Both the position numbers and the translations under genes were made by a program. Positions 33,576 to 41,952 of a stretch of 64,000 bases of DNA are shown here, in pieces (position 1 is the first letter of the stretch; each line of letters begins with the position of its first letter). A model generated the notes under the pieces. The model did no database searches and was not told the DNA's origin. It saw nothing but the letters and a program-made list of their open reading frames with translations. This stretch comes from Poriferisodalis sp965208555 (GTDB lineage Bacteria > Actinomycetota > Acidimicrobiia > Acidimicrobiales > Poriferisodalaceae). The stretch spans positions 1,488,001 to 1,552,000 of the forward strand of contig NZ_OZ242342.1 of NCBI RefSeq assembly GCF_965208555.1, given 5' to 3'.

Positions 33576-34232
33576 CTAGCGCAGCGAGAACGGCGGGTAG
33601 CGGTCGGTTATCAGCAGCCACATGTAGGCACCGACCCGCAGGCCCCAGCGGTGCACGCCCAGCACGAAGTCGAACAGCCCTCGGGGGTAGCGGCCGGTGA
33701 AGAGGATCGCGAACCACGCGATCACGACGCAGATGATCGCTGCCACTGCCAGCACAGCCAACACGATGTAGTGCGGGATCGCGAGCAGCCATTTGACCAA
33801 CGGCAGCCAGCGCTTGAGGTCTCGGCCCGCATCGGGATAATCCAAGTCGAGCGCAACGGCTTGTTCTTCGTCGGTCGACGGGTACTCGTCGCGCATCATC
33901 GACAGGTAGGCGTTGACGCGGGCACTGAACCGCGTCAGCTCCAAGTTCCAGTCGAACCACCAGCGGGGATACTTGCGTCGGAACAGCAGCATCAGCAGCG
34001 TCGGCCCGAAGAGCCCGCCGGCGGTGACTACCGCTGCCGCGTTCGTTTGGCCGGGGTCCCAGTTGCTGGCGATGGAGCCGGACACCAGACCGGCGACGAT
34101 TGCGATCGGTATGACCAGAATGATCCGGAAGAACGTCTTGGCCCGGCTGAGCCCTCCTTCGGGATACTCGACATCCAGTCTCGCTGGGTAGTCGTCTTCT
34201 GCGGGCGCGCTCGCGCCTTCGGTGGTTGACAT
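33576..34232 (-). CDS. DUF4389 membrane protein
   Basis: 218 residues from ATG 34232 with AGGAGGG upstream. Two DUF4389 units: YPEGGLSRAKTFFRIILVIP and LVKWLLAIPHYIVLAVLAV, the latter followed by FAILFTGRYPRGLFDFVLGV. Family members are four-helix actinobacterial membrane proteins of unknown role. A second, shorter member is at 47101. It lies downstream of the betaine-related genes on the same strand. Confidence 0.85.
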   Translation of the reverse strand: MSTTEGASAPAEDDYPARLDVEYPEGGLSRAKTFFRIILVIPIAIVAGLVSGSIASNWDPGQTNAAAVVTAGGLFGPTLLMLLFRRKYPRWWFDWNLELTRFSARVNAYLSMMRDEYPSTDEEQAVALDLDYPDAGRDLKRWLPLVKWLLAIPHYIVLAVLAVAAIICVVIAWFAILFTGRYPRGLFDFVLGVHRWGLRVGAYMWLLITDRYPPFSLR

Positions 34233-34314
34233 GGATATCCCTCCTGAGAAGATGTCCGATCGGACGATTGAGGCCGGTGCCTCGGAGAATTCTGGGTCTC
34301 CGCCAGAATGGTCC

Positions 34315-35280
34315 CTACGAGGCTGCCCGTGCGTTTTCGAGCCAGCCGTTGACCTTGGCCCGGTTCTCCTCGATCCACTGCGATGCGTCTGCTCGGATGT
34401 GCTCCTGGGTGTAGCCGCCGGCTGCCATCCGCTCGTTCTGTGTCGCTATCCACGCCAGATCAAGCTTGACCTGTTCAAGCAGGCTGCGGATGTCTGGGTG
34501 GCTGTCGAGGAAATCGGCATTGGCTACGGCCCGAATGTCGTTCACCTGGAACGCCGAGTCCAGCCACACCACGTTCTCGCCGGGGGTGAGGACGGTGTAG
34601 GTCCAGTTCGGCGTCCAGCCGTAGAACAGCACCGGCTGGCCCGCGTCGACGCGCGCCCGTACCTCGCCGATGAGGTCGTTGTAGTTGGCTGAATCCTGCT
34701 GGACGTTGGCGCCCCACTCGCTGTCGGCGATGTGGCCGTCGATGATCTGGGCACAACCCCAGTCGGCGTTGCATCCGTACAGGTCGGCAGTGCCGTCGCC
34801 GTCGACGTCGAACTCGGCGGCAACCGACGGGTCGGACAGCTGACTCATCGACCTCAGCCCCAGTCGGTCAGCGGTGGCCTTATCGACCAGGTAGCCCTCC
34901 CGGCCGCCGCCGCCCACCTGGGTTCCGACCGGTTCGATCTCCCCCTCTGTCGACAGCCCTGCGGCGGTCTCGAAGTCGAGGAAGATGTCGTGGTTGGGGA
35001 ACCAGCCGTTGGCCCACAGGTCGTATTGGCCCGTTCTCAGTGCGGGGTAGAAGTTGAGCGGTCCGAGTTCGTGCTCAGAAGGATCGGTGACCTCGTAGCC
35101 CAGCTCTTCGATGAGCGAGGCGTAGATCTCTGCCTGCGCGTAGCCGCTGTCCCAGTTGGCGCGGGCCATCCGCACCGTGCCGTCTTCCTCCTCGCTGGTG
35201 AAGATCACCACGAGTGCGACGACGACCAAACCAACCAGGGCACCGACCAGGATCAGACTTCTGCGACGTTGCTTTGTCAT
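34315..35280 (-). CDS. Glycine betaine/choline-type substrate-binding protein (OpuAC/ProX-like), membrane-anchored
   Basis: 321 residues; ATG 35280 is chosen because GAGGAG precedes it. An uncleaved-looking N-terminal helix (LILVGALVGLVVVALVVIF) is followed by an OpuAC fold: VRMARANWDSGYAQAEIY, YDLWANGWFPNHDIF, GCNADWGCAQII, GWTPNWTY and NDIRAVAN. Conserved Trp/Tyr residues form the aromatic cage that holds quaternary amines in this family. No ABC permease or ATPase is nearby; the gene sits 31 bases behind a BCCT transporter. Its N-terminal domain twin is fused to the channel at 37327. Confidence 0.88.
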   Translation of the reverse strand: MTKQRRRSLILVGALVGLVVVALVVIFTSEEEDGTVRMARANWDSGYAQAEIYASLIEELGYEVTDPSEHELGPLNFYPALRTGQYDLWANGWFPNHDIFLDFETAAGLSTEGEIEPVGTQVGGGGREGYLVDKATADRLGLRSMSQLSDPSVAAEFDVDGDGTADLYGCNADWGCAQIIDGHIADSEWGANVQQDSANYNDLIGEVRARVDAGQPVLFYGWTPNWTYTVLTPGENVVWLDSAFQVNDIRAVANADFLDSHPDIRSLLEQVKLDLAWIATQNERMAAGGYTQEHIRADASQWIEENRAKVNGWLENARAAS

Positions 35281-35311
35281 TTCTCGTCTCCTCGCTGCTT
35301 TGTCGCGCCGG

Positions 35312-37138
35312 TCACTTCGTCGGTCCGTGCTGAAGGCGGTCTTTGACCGTGGCAATCAATCCGCTGTGCTGTGATCGGAAGATCTGCTCGTCGTAGTGGC
35401 TCTCAAGCAGGTCGAGCTCTTCGTCGAACGCCTTCTTGCAGCTCCAGCACATGATCAGCAGGATCAGCGCGAACGGCAGTCCGATCGAAACCGCCGCTGT
35501 CTGCAGTGCGCTCAGCCCGCCGCCGATCAGCAGCGCTATTGCCACGGCGCCTTCCATGCATGCCCAAAAGACCCGCTGGGGCTTGGGCGAGTCCAGCTTG
35601 CCGCCGGAGGTGAGATGGTCGACGACCAGCGAGCCCGAGTCGGACGATGTCACGAAGAACGACACCAGCAACAGCACGCCGACGAACGAGACGATGCCGG
35701 TGAGCGGGAACGACTCCAGCATGTCGAACAGGGCGGTGGCGACGTTGTCGTTCACCGCGGTGGCCACGTCGCGAATCCCGTTCTGCTGAAGGTGGATGGC
35801 AGAGCCTCCGAAGACCGCCATCCACAGGAAGCACAGGATCGACGGCAGGACGATCACGCCCAGCAGCAGCTCGCGCACCGAGCGGCCCTTGGAGATGCGG
35901 GCGATGAACATCCCGACGAAGGGCGACCACGAGATCCACCATCCCCAGTAGAAGATGGTCCACCATGCCTGCCATTGCGTCTCGGAGAAGGCTGCATTCC
36001 AGAACGCGAATTCCGGCAAGACCTGGATGTAGTTGCCCACACTCTGTGTGAACAACGACAAGATGAACAGCGTCGGGCCGACCAGCAGTACGAAGACCAA
36101 GAACGCGCCAGCCAGCCAGATGTTCAGCTCGCTGAGCCGCTTCACGCCGGCATCGAGCCCGGCAACCACCGAGATGGTCGCCAAGAACGTGATGCCGACG
36201 ATCAGCAGCACCTGGAACCACTGCTCGTCAGGAAGCCCGAACAGCTTGTTCAAGCCCGCTGAGGCTTGGCTCGCACCGAAGCCGAGCGACGTGGCCAGCC
36301 CGAACAGCGTGGCCATGACCGTCAGGATGTCGATGACGTTGCCCCAGGTGCCGTAGATCTTCTTGCCCAGAATCGGGAAGAAGATCGAGCGGAACGTCAG
36401 CGGCAGACCTCGGTTGTAGGCAAAGAAGCCCAACGCCAACGCGACCAGCCCGTAGAGCGCCCAGCCGTGGACCCCCCAGTGGAGATAGGTGGTCGCGAGC
36501 GCCGCCTGTCCCGCCGTCCCGCTTCCGGCCTCGACGCCTTCGAAGAACGGGGACGGCGACATGAAATGGAAGATCGGCTCGGCAACCCCCCAGAACATCA
36601 GCCCGATGCCCAAGCCCGCCGACAGCAACATCGCGTACCACGAAACCGTGGAGAACTCCGGCAACGCGAATGGGCCGCCCAGCTTGATCTTCCCGTACCT
36701 GCTGAATGCGAAATAGATCGCCACGATCAGGAAGATGTTGAAGTCGAGGATGTAGAACCAGCCGAGCTTCTCGTTGATGAAGTCGAGAATCGAGCTGAAT
36801 ACGTCCTGAGTGCCGTCGACGAAGATCGAAAGCAGGATGAAGGCCAGCAATATCCCCGACGACCAGAACGTCACCTGCGGATGGATGTCGAATCCGGCAC
36901 GCACGATGTTGCGGTCGCCCGGCTCCCGGTCAGCCACCTCCGGGTAGAAATCGATATCCGGATCGATCTGCAGACCCTGCAGCGGCTGGCGGTTGTGAAT
37001 CGCCTCGTCGCGCCGACGCTCTTCCTCTTCCTCCCAGTCGTGCAACGCGAGCGTCGCCTCGGTCAGGTTGACGTCCGTGTCATCAGGACTTCGGTGAATG
37101 CGCGGGTCGACAGCCGCGTTTTCTTGGTCTTCGTCCAT
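35312..37138 (-). CDS. BCCT-family betaine/carnitine/choline transporter
   Basis: 608 residues from ATG 37138 with GGGGGG upstream. A charged cytosolic N-terminus of about 90 residues precedes 12 helices. Signatures: GIGLMFWGVAEPIFHFMSP, WWISWSPFVGMFIARISKGR and FFVTSSDSGS, all typical of BCCT symporters. The conserved Trp-rich segment binds the trimethylammonium group. It imports osmoprotectants with sodium or protons. The divergent neighbour is the betaine-binding channel fusion. Confidence 0.93.
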   Translation of the reverse strand: MDEDQENAAVDPRIHRSPDDTDVNLTEATLALHDWEEEEERRRDEAIHNRQPLQGLQIDPDIDFYPEVADREPGDRNIVRAGFDIHPQVTFWSSGILLAFILLSIFVDGTQDVFSSILDFINEKLGWFYILDFNIFLIVAIYFAFSRYGKIKLGGPFALPEFSTVSWYAMLLSAGLGIGLMFWGVAEPIFHFMSPSPFFEGVEAGSGTAGQAALATTYLHWGVHGWALYGLVALALGFFAYNRGLPLTFRSIFFPILGKKIYGTWGNVIDILTVMATLFGLATSLGFGASQASAGLNKLFGLPDEQWFQVLLIVGITFLATISVVAGLDAGVKRLSELNIWLAGAFLVFVLLVGPTLFILSLFTQSVGNYIQVLPEFAFWNAAFSETQWQAWWTIFYWGWWISWSPFVGMFIARISKGRSVRELLLGVIVLPSILCFLWMAVFGGSAIHLQQNGIRDVATAVNDNVATALFDMLESFPLTGIVSFVGVLLLVSFFVTSSDSGSLVVDHLTSGGKLDSPKPQRVFWACMEGAVAIALLIGGGLSALQTAAVSIGLPFALILLIMCWSCKKAFDEELDLLESHYDEQIFRSQHSGLIATVKDRLQHGPTK

Positions 37139-37271
37139 AGCGAACCCCCCGAGTCGCTCTCCCCGGGAATGGACGTGCGCTCTCAGGCGACACACCGCCC
37201 GGTCCTCGTAGACCCTAGTCGGCGAGCGCTGTCTGTGTGATATGTCGTCAACATGATCGGCATGTATCAAG

Positions 37272-37287
37272 TTGCTACATATTGCAA
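37272..37287 (+). promoter_or_regulatory. Inverted repeat TTGC-N8-GCAA in the BCCT/channel divergent promoter region
   Basis: TTGCTACATATTGCAA lies in the AT-rich 188-base gap between the BCCT start and the channel start. It contains an inner palindrome ATTGCAAT. A TetR-like or similar regulator could bind it and control both directions (inference). Confidence 0.4.
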
Positions 37288-37326
37288 TTAATCTGCCTCA
37301 CATCAACTTGGGACTAACGTGGGTTG

Positions 37327-39432
37327 ATGCCTGCCGGGCAACCGCGGGCGCGTCGCACCACCCGCAGCCGACGCATCGCCGCAATGCTGACAGCACTAAC
37401 GGTGCTGCTCATGCCCATCTCTGTTGTGTCGGCGCAGGAATCGTCAGCGAAACCCCTGGTGCGCATGGCCCGAGCCACCTGGGACACAGGCTGGTTCCAA
37501 GCGGAGGTCTATCGGCTGCTGCTCTTGCAGCTGGGCTATCGGGTCGAAGGCCCGGTGACGATGGAAAACGCGGAGTTCTACGAGGCGGTCGCCGCCGGGG
37601 AAGTGGACCTGTGGGCCAACGGCTGGTTCCCGCTGCACGATGTCTATGTCTCCCCCGACGCTGCGGTGGAAGTGGTCGGCACGGCAGTCGACGACGGAGC
37701 GCTGCAGGGCTACTTCGTCGACGCGAGCAGCGCCGCCGAACACGGCATCACGAATCTGGGCGACCTCGCGACCGCATCAGTGGCGGCAAAGTTCGACCGA
37801 GACGGCGACGGCAGGGCCGACCTGGTGGGCTGCAACGTGGGGTGGTCGTGTGCGCAGACGATCGACCACCACCTCGACGCGTACGGGCTGAACGACACCG
37901 TCGAGCACATCCAGGGCGACTACTCGCCGCTGATCGCCGAAACCATCGCCCGCCAGCGAGCCGGTGAGGCCGTGCTGTATTTCTCATGGACGCCGAACTG
38001 GGCTATGGGCGCGCTCGTGCCGGGAGTCGACGTGGTCTGGCTGCAAACGCCATTCCCGTCACTGCCCCAAGACCAAGCGGACTCGATCGACCGCACCTCG
38101 GTCGCAGGGATTCCCGGATGCGCCGAAGATCCTTGCCAGACCGGCTGGCCCCCGAACGACATTCGAGCGGTCGCCAACGCCGAATTCCTCGACACAAATC
38201 CGGCAGTTCGAACGCTGCTGGAACGGGTAGTCATCCCGCTGGAGGACATCTCCGCGCAGAACGCCCGCATGATCACCGAAGGCGGCGACCCCGCAGACAT
38301 CCGCCGTCACGCCGAAGAATGGGTCCGAGCCAACTACGCGATGGTGCAGGAATGGGTCCGCGCTGCCGATCCCGACGCAGTCGCGCTGGCGCCGGACGGC
38401 GACGATGCGCCATCCGGCGGAACGCTCACCGTCGCGGCCCGCGCCCTTCCGCCGTTCGTCACCTACGAGAACGGCATCTACAGCGGCTTCGAAGTGGAGC
38501 TGATCAAGCTGCTCGCAGCCGATCTGGGCATGGAAACGGAGATCTACGCCGTCGACACGGTCGCCAAACAGATCGACGACATCAACCGTCGCGTCGCCGA
38601 TGTCGGCCTCGGCGGCACAGCAGTTACGAGCCATCGCGAGCGCGACGTCGACTTCACCGTGCCGGTGCTCGACTCGGGGCTCAGCATCCTCACGACTGCC
38701 GAAGAATCCCGAGGCATCGGGACACGAATAGCCGCGTTCTTCAGGGCGGTCGCACAGTCAGACCTGCCTTGGCTGCTCGCCGTCTTCGCCCTGGCTGTGC
38801 TCATTGCCGCGCACCTGATCTGGCTGCTCGAACGCCGCCACAACCCCGACTTCGCCGAGCCGTACCGCCAAGGAATCTGGGACTCCTTCTACTGGTCAGT
38901 TGTCACCATGAGCACAGTCGGCTACGGCGACAAGGTGGCCCGCGGCACCCGAGGCCGAGTGCTCGCTCTGCTTTGGATCGCCATGGGCACGCTCGTATTC
39001 GCCAGCTTCACCGCTGCCATCGCATCCTCGCTGGCCGTGAACGAACTGCGATCAGAGATCTCAGGACCCGCGGATCTGCCGGGTCGACGGGTCGCCACCG
39101 TCAAGCACTCCGCCGGCGAGAGCTACCTGCCCACCATCGGCGTCGGCCCGATCCTCGTCGACGACATCGACGACGCCTACCAACTGCTCACAGAGGACGA
39201 AGTCGAGGCCGTGGTGTTCGATGCGCCCGTGCTGCAGTACCACGCCTCACACCTGGGCGGCGGAGATGTGGTGACGGTCGGGTCCGAATTTCGGCGAGTC
39301 CGCTACGGCCTAATGGTCAACGAAAACGACCCCGAGCTGCGCGAGCGCCTCAACCTCGCATTGCTCAAACTCATGGAAACCGGCATCTACGCACGACTGC
39401 ACGACGGCTGGTTCGGAACAGACAAGTCATGA
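37327..39432 (+). CDS. Fusion of a betaine-binding (OpuAC) domain with a prokaryotic glutamate-receptor-like potassium channel
   Basis: 701 residues from ATG 37327. Signal peptide about 1-36. Residues 43-345: OpuAC domain homologous to the 34315 protein (VRMARATWDTGWFQAEVY, DLWANGWFPLHDVY, GCNVGWSCAQTID, SWTPNWA). Residues 366-458: lobe S1 of an SBP_bac_3/iGluR ligand domain (PPFVTYENGIYSGFEVELIK; Arg437 in TSHRERDVDFTVP). TM1 482-503, pore loop with filter TVGYGD (530-535), TM2 545-568. Residues 579-699: lobe S2 (Asp632 in VVFDAPVLQYHA). The C-terminal part is GluR0-like in layout and has a potassium filter. The extra N-terminal module is placed like the amino-terminal domain of animal glutamate receptors. 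Next to BCCT and a betaine-binding protein, an osmolyte-gated potassium channel is the best reading (inference). Confidence 0.9.
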   Translation: MPAGQPRARRTTRSRRIAAMLTALTVLLMPISVVSAQESSAKPLVRMARATWDTGWFQAEVYRLLLLQLGYRVEGPVTMENAEFYEAVAAGEVDLWANGWFPLHDVYVSPDAAVEVVGTAVDDGALQGYFVDASSAAEHGITNLGDLATASVAAKFDRDGDGRADLVGCNVGWSCAQTIDHHLDAYGLNDTVEHIQGDYSPLIAETIARQRAGEAVLYFSWTPNWAMGALVPGVDVVWLQTPFPSLPQDQADSIDRTSVAGIPGCAEDPCQTGWPPNDIRAVANAEFLDTNPAVRTLLERVVIPLEDISAQNARMITEGGDPADIRRHAEEWVRANYAMVQEWVRAADPDAVALAPDGDDAPSGGTLTVAARALPPFVTYENGIYSGFEVELIKLLAADLGMETEIYAVDTVAKQIDDINRRVADVGLGGTAVTSHRERDVDFTVPVLDSGLSILTTAEESRGIGTRIAAFFRAVAQSDLPWLLAVFALAVLIAAHLIWLLERRHNPDFAEPYRQGIWDSFYWSVVTMSTVGYGDKVARGTRGRVLALLWIAMGTLVFASFTAAIASSLAVNELRSEISGPADLPGRRVATVKHSAGESYLPTIGVGPILVDDIDDAYQLLTEDEVEAVVFDAPVLQYHASHLGGGDVVTVGSEFRRVRYGLMVNENDPELRERLNLALLKLMETGIYARLHDGWFGTDKS

Positions 39433-39638
39433 CCCAACAGGACCGCCTGTCGCGTTTGCAGGCATCTGCGGACACGACCACGGACCACCTCGGGGAAGCG
39501 CAGATCGGTCCGCTGGCCGGCTGCACCCGCTCTTCACACACACACCGACGATCTCCCGGGGTTCGTCTGGATCGACAGCGACCCATAACGACCGCACCGG
39601 TCAGCACAAGAAGATCTGCTGGGGATCGAGAGTGGTGA
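39429..39638 (+). CDS. Possible 69-residue frame overlapping the channel stop
   Basis: ATG 39429 overlaps the channel stop (ATGA) and the frame runs 69 codons. The first half (MTQQDRLSRLQASADTTTDH) looks codable; the second is Arg/Thr-rich. No homology seen. Confidence 0.2.
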   Translation: MTQQDRLSRLQASADTTTDHLGEAQIGPLAGCTRSSHTHRRSPGVRLDRQRPITTAPVSTRRSAGDREW

Positions 39639-39839
39639 ACAGCTAGCCCTTAGCGGTTGGTCCAGAATCACAGCGACAGCTGGCGCGAGCCGTCGGTGAG
39701 TTGCTCAATCAACTTGGTTTCAGGGTGCTTTCGATCCGCTGACAAGATCGAAGACAGTCGCCATCCCGGCGTTGCGAAAGCCTCCCATTGGCTCGCGCCT
39801 ATTGTTCCGGAGCGACCTCGGCCGGAGGGAATAGAGCGG

Positions 39840-40919
39840 ATGTCAAGCGATGACAGGACCGAGCTGAGTACGGCCTGGCTGATCAGGGCCGGCAAGTCCG
39901 GGGAGCGCGAGGACTTCAATCTTGAGCATGGTTTAGCGAGCATGGGCTGGGGCCATATTCCCGATCTCCGGGGACTCTCAGGTCGTGACGAAGTCGAGCG
40001 CCTGATGCAGGCGGCCGCACCGAACGCACGCGAGAAGTCGATCTCAACATGGGCAAATCAACTGTGGACGCTGTTCGACCGAGTTCGAGTGGGCGATCTC
40101 GTCGTCCTGCCCCGTAAAGCGACGTCGCAGATCGCCTTAGGGGTCGTCACCCAAGAGTACTGCTACAACCACGATCCCGAACCGAACTGGCGCCACGCCG
40201 TCTCGGTTGACTGGCGGCGCACAGATGTCCCCCGCACAGCTGTCAAACAGGACTTGCTGTACTCGCTTGGCTCCGCGTTGACGATCTGCACCATCACACG
40301 CAACGACGGCAAGTGGCGGCTGCACCAACTCCTCAAGACCGGAGCTGATCCGGGCGCGAGGGCCAAGCCCGCATCCATCCGAGACACCGACACGGATGCT
40401 GTGGACATCGATTCAGATACGACCGACTCTGCTGAGTCCGCAATCGACCTCGAACGCATCGGCAAGGATCGCATCCAAAGTCACATTGCCGAAAATCTCG
40501 CGGGCCACGAGCTGTCGCGGCTCGTGGCCGAGATCCTGAGAGCCGAGGGCTTCACGGTGGACGCTGCTCCCCCGGGACCAGACGGCGGCATCGATGTGTT
40601 CGCCGGTCGAGGCCCGCTCGGACTCGATAGTCCGCGTCTGATTGTGCAAGTCAAGTCCAGCCCTGCGCCTGTGGATGTGAAGGTGGTACGCGAACTCAAC
40701 GGTGTGCTCAGCAGTCAGGACGCGGACCAAGGCCTGCTGGTCGCGTGGGGCGGCGTCAACCAGCCCGCCCGCAGAGAAATGCGCAGCCAGTTCTTCCGCG
40801 TGCGTGTGTGGGATGCCGATGACTTGCTTGAGGCCGTGTTTAGGAACTACGACAAGCTCGACAAGGAACTCCAGGCCGAGCTTCCCCTCAAGCGGATGTG
40901 GACTCTGGTCGAGGACTGA
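39840..40919 (+). CDS. Mrr-like type IV restriction endonuclease with N-terminal PUA-like domain
   Basis: 359 residues from ATG 39840, with GGAGGG upstream. Residues about 10-150 are a PUA-like module (TAWLIRAGKSGEREDF, VRVGDLVVLPRK, QIALGVVTQEY) of the same type as residues 110-240 of the HNH protein at 31192. Residues 215-350 are the Mrr_cat PD-(D/E)XK nuclease: HELSRLVAEILRAEGFTVD, GPDGGIDVFAGRG (Asp) and RLIVQVKSS (Gln-x-Lys). Mrr enzymes cut methylated DNA. An acidic linker separates the modules. A second PD-(D/E)XK protein follows 40 bases on. Confidence 0.88.
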   Translation: MSSDDRTELSTAWLIRAGKSGEREDFNLEHGLASMGWGHIPDLRGLSGRDEVERLMQAAAPNAREKSISTWANQLWTLFDRVRVGDLVVLPRKATSQIALGVVTQEYCYNHDPEPNWRHAVSVDWRRTDVPRTAVKQDLLYSLGSALTICTITRNDGKWRLHQLLKTGADPGARAKPASIRDTDTDAVDIDSDTTDSAESAIDLERIGKDRIQSHIAENLAGHELSRLVAEILRAEGFTVDAAPPGPDGGIDVFAGRGPLGLDSPRLIVQVKSSPAPVDVKVVRELNGVLSSQDADQGLLVAWGGVNQPARREMRSQFFRVRVWDADDLLEAVFRNYDKLDKELQAELPLKRMWTLVED

Positions 40920-40945
40920 CAGCCGGCTCGCTCCTACTCTCCCGA

Positions 40946-40951
40946 TACGGT
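40946..40951 (+). promoter_or_regulatory. -10-like box TACGGT, leaderless spacing
   Basis: TACGGT ends 8 bases before ATG 40960, which has no Shine-Dalgarno sequence. The gene may therefore be transcribed apart from mrr. Confidence 0.3.
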
Positions 40952-40959
40952 CGCCCTCA

Positions 40960-41496
40960 ATGCCGGAGCATCGGCTGAACGTCGAGGACTTTCGTCGCTG
41001 GGCGCTTGGCAACCTCGTAGACAACCGCAACCGCGGCTTGTTCGCCGAATGGATGGTCGGTATGGCGCTCGGAGTGATCGACGAAGCCGCTCGGCGCCAA
41101 GAATGGGACGCCTACGACCTGCTGTACCGGGAAAAGCGAATCGAAGTCAAAGCAGCCGGTCGCAGCCAAAGCTGGAACCCCGACCGCTCAGCAACCGTCA
41201 GATTCGGCATCGAACAGAAGACGACATCATGGTCAGCAGCGACCGACACTGTCACGCATCATGATCAACCCCGGCGATTCGCCGACATCTACGTGTTCTG
41301 CTTGCACGCAGAGGTACCTGCGAACGATGCGAATGCCGCGGATCCAAACTGCTGGCAATTCTGGGCCGTGCCTACCGAGGTCCTCAACCGGGTGCTCGGA
41401 TCGCAGAAATCCGTGGGCATCAGCCGCCTCAACGAACTCGCCACGCCTGTGAGCTGGCACGAAATCCAAGCCACAGTGGACGAGCTGCTGCGCTAG
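40960..41496 (+). CDS. PD-(D/E)XK nuclease-like protein
   Basis: 178 residues. RGLFAEWMVGMAL supplies an N-terminal helix with Glu; EWDAYDLLYREKRIEVKAAG gives the Asp and Glu-x-Lys of the nuclease core; RSQSWNPDRSATVRFGIEQK follows as in other small proteins of this type. About as short as a minimal nuclease domain. Likely a restriction or defence nuclease; partners other than mrr are not visible. Confidence 0.75.
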   Translation: MPEHRLNVEDFRRWALGNLVDNRNRGLFAEWMVGMALGVIDEAARRQEWDAYDLLYREKRIEVKAAGRSQSWNPDRSATVRFGIEQKTTSWSAATDTVTHHDQPRRFADIYVFCLHAEVPANDANAADPNCWQFWAVPTEVLNRVLGSQKSVGISRLNELATPVSWHEIQATVDELLR

Positions 41497-41600
41497 CCAC
41501 CGAGCACCGGCCGAGCCAACCCGACGGCTCGATCCTTCGCACGACCCAATAGGAACATCCGGCAGCACAGACACCCCGAGCCATGCCATGCACGGCTCGA

Positions 41601-41815
41601 TGTTCTGGCCATTGAGATCAGGAGCAGGTGGCAGGTTGAGCCTCGCGTCCGAGCGTGGCTACTGCGAGAACAACCACGACGAATGGAAGCTCGATGTTCC
41701 ACGCTGACACTCGCTAGGCACTGGCAGATCGGTTGTTGCTGGTCGAACGGATCGAGGAGCGCACAACCCAGGCCGAGATGACCCGCCCGGTGGCCGGGGG
41801 ATGGTGACGACGTGG
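41601..41815 (+). mobile_element. Relic A of an IS481-like element (left end only)
   Basis: The left end at 41601 (TGTTCTGGCCATTGAG) and internal DNA up to about 41815 can be aligned with the relics at 47836 and 56646, including the stretch for LLLVER...TTQAEV and the HTH (acccaggccgagatgacccg). The coding frame is broken by several indels and the right half is gone. 41497-41600 holds nothing I can assign. Confidence 0.55.
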
Positions 41816-41952
41816 TGGCGCTGGGCGCCGCCGTCGGGCTCAATGCGGCTCGTTGTGAGCCAATGGCCCAAGCGGGTGTCGGCGGGTTAGTCCGCTTCCG
41901 GAATCACGACGCGAAGCGCTGCGGACTGCAGACCCGCACTAGCTTCGGCCCG

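Noticed and set aside
35396..36262. Long plus-strand frame inside the BCCT gene
   Set aside because: Arg/Gln/Asp-rich composition and no domain; an antisense shadow of a strongly supported transporter.
37986..39638. Long Arg-rich frame overlapping the channel gene
   Set aside because: Wrong frame over a protein with clear domains; only its last 69 codons after 39429 might be separate, at low confidence.
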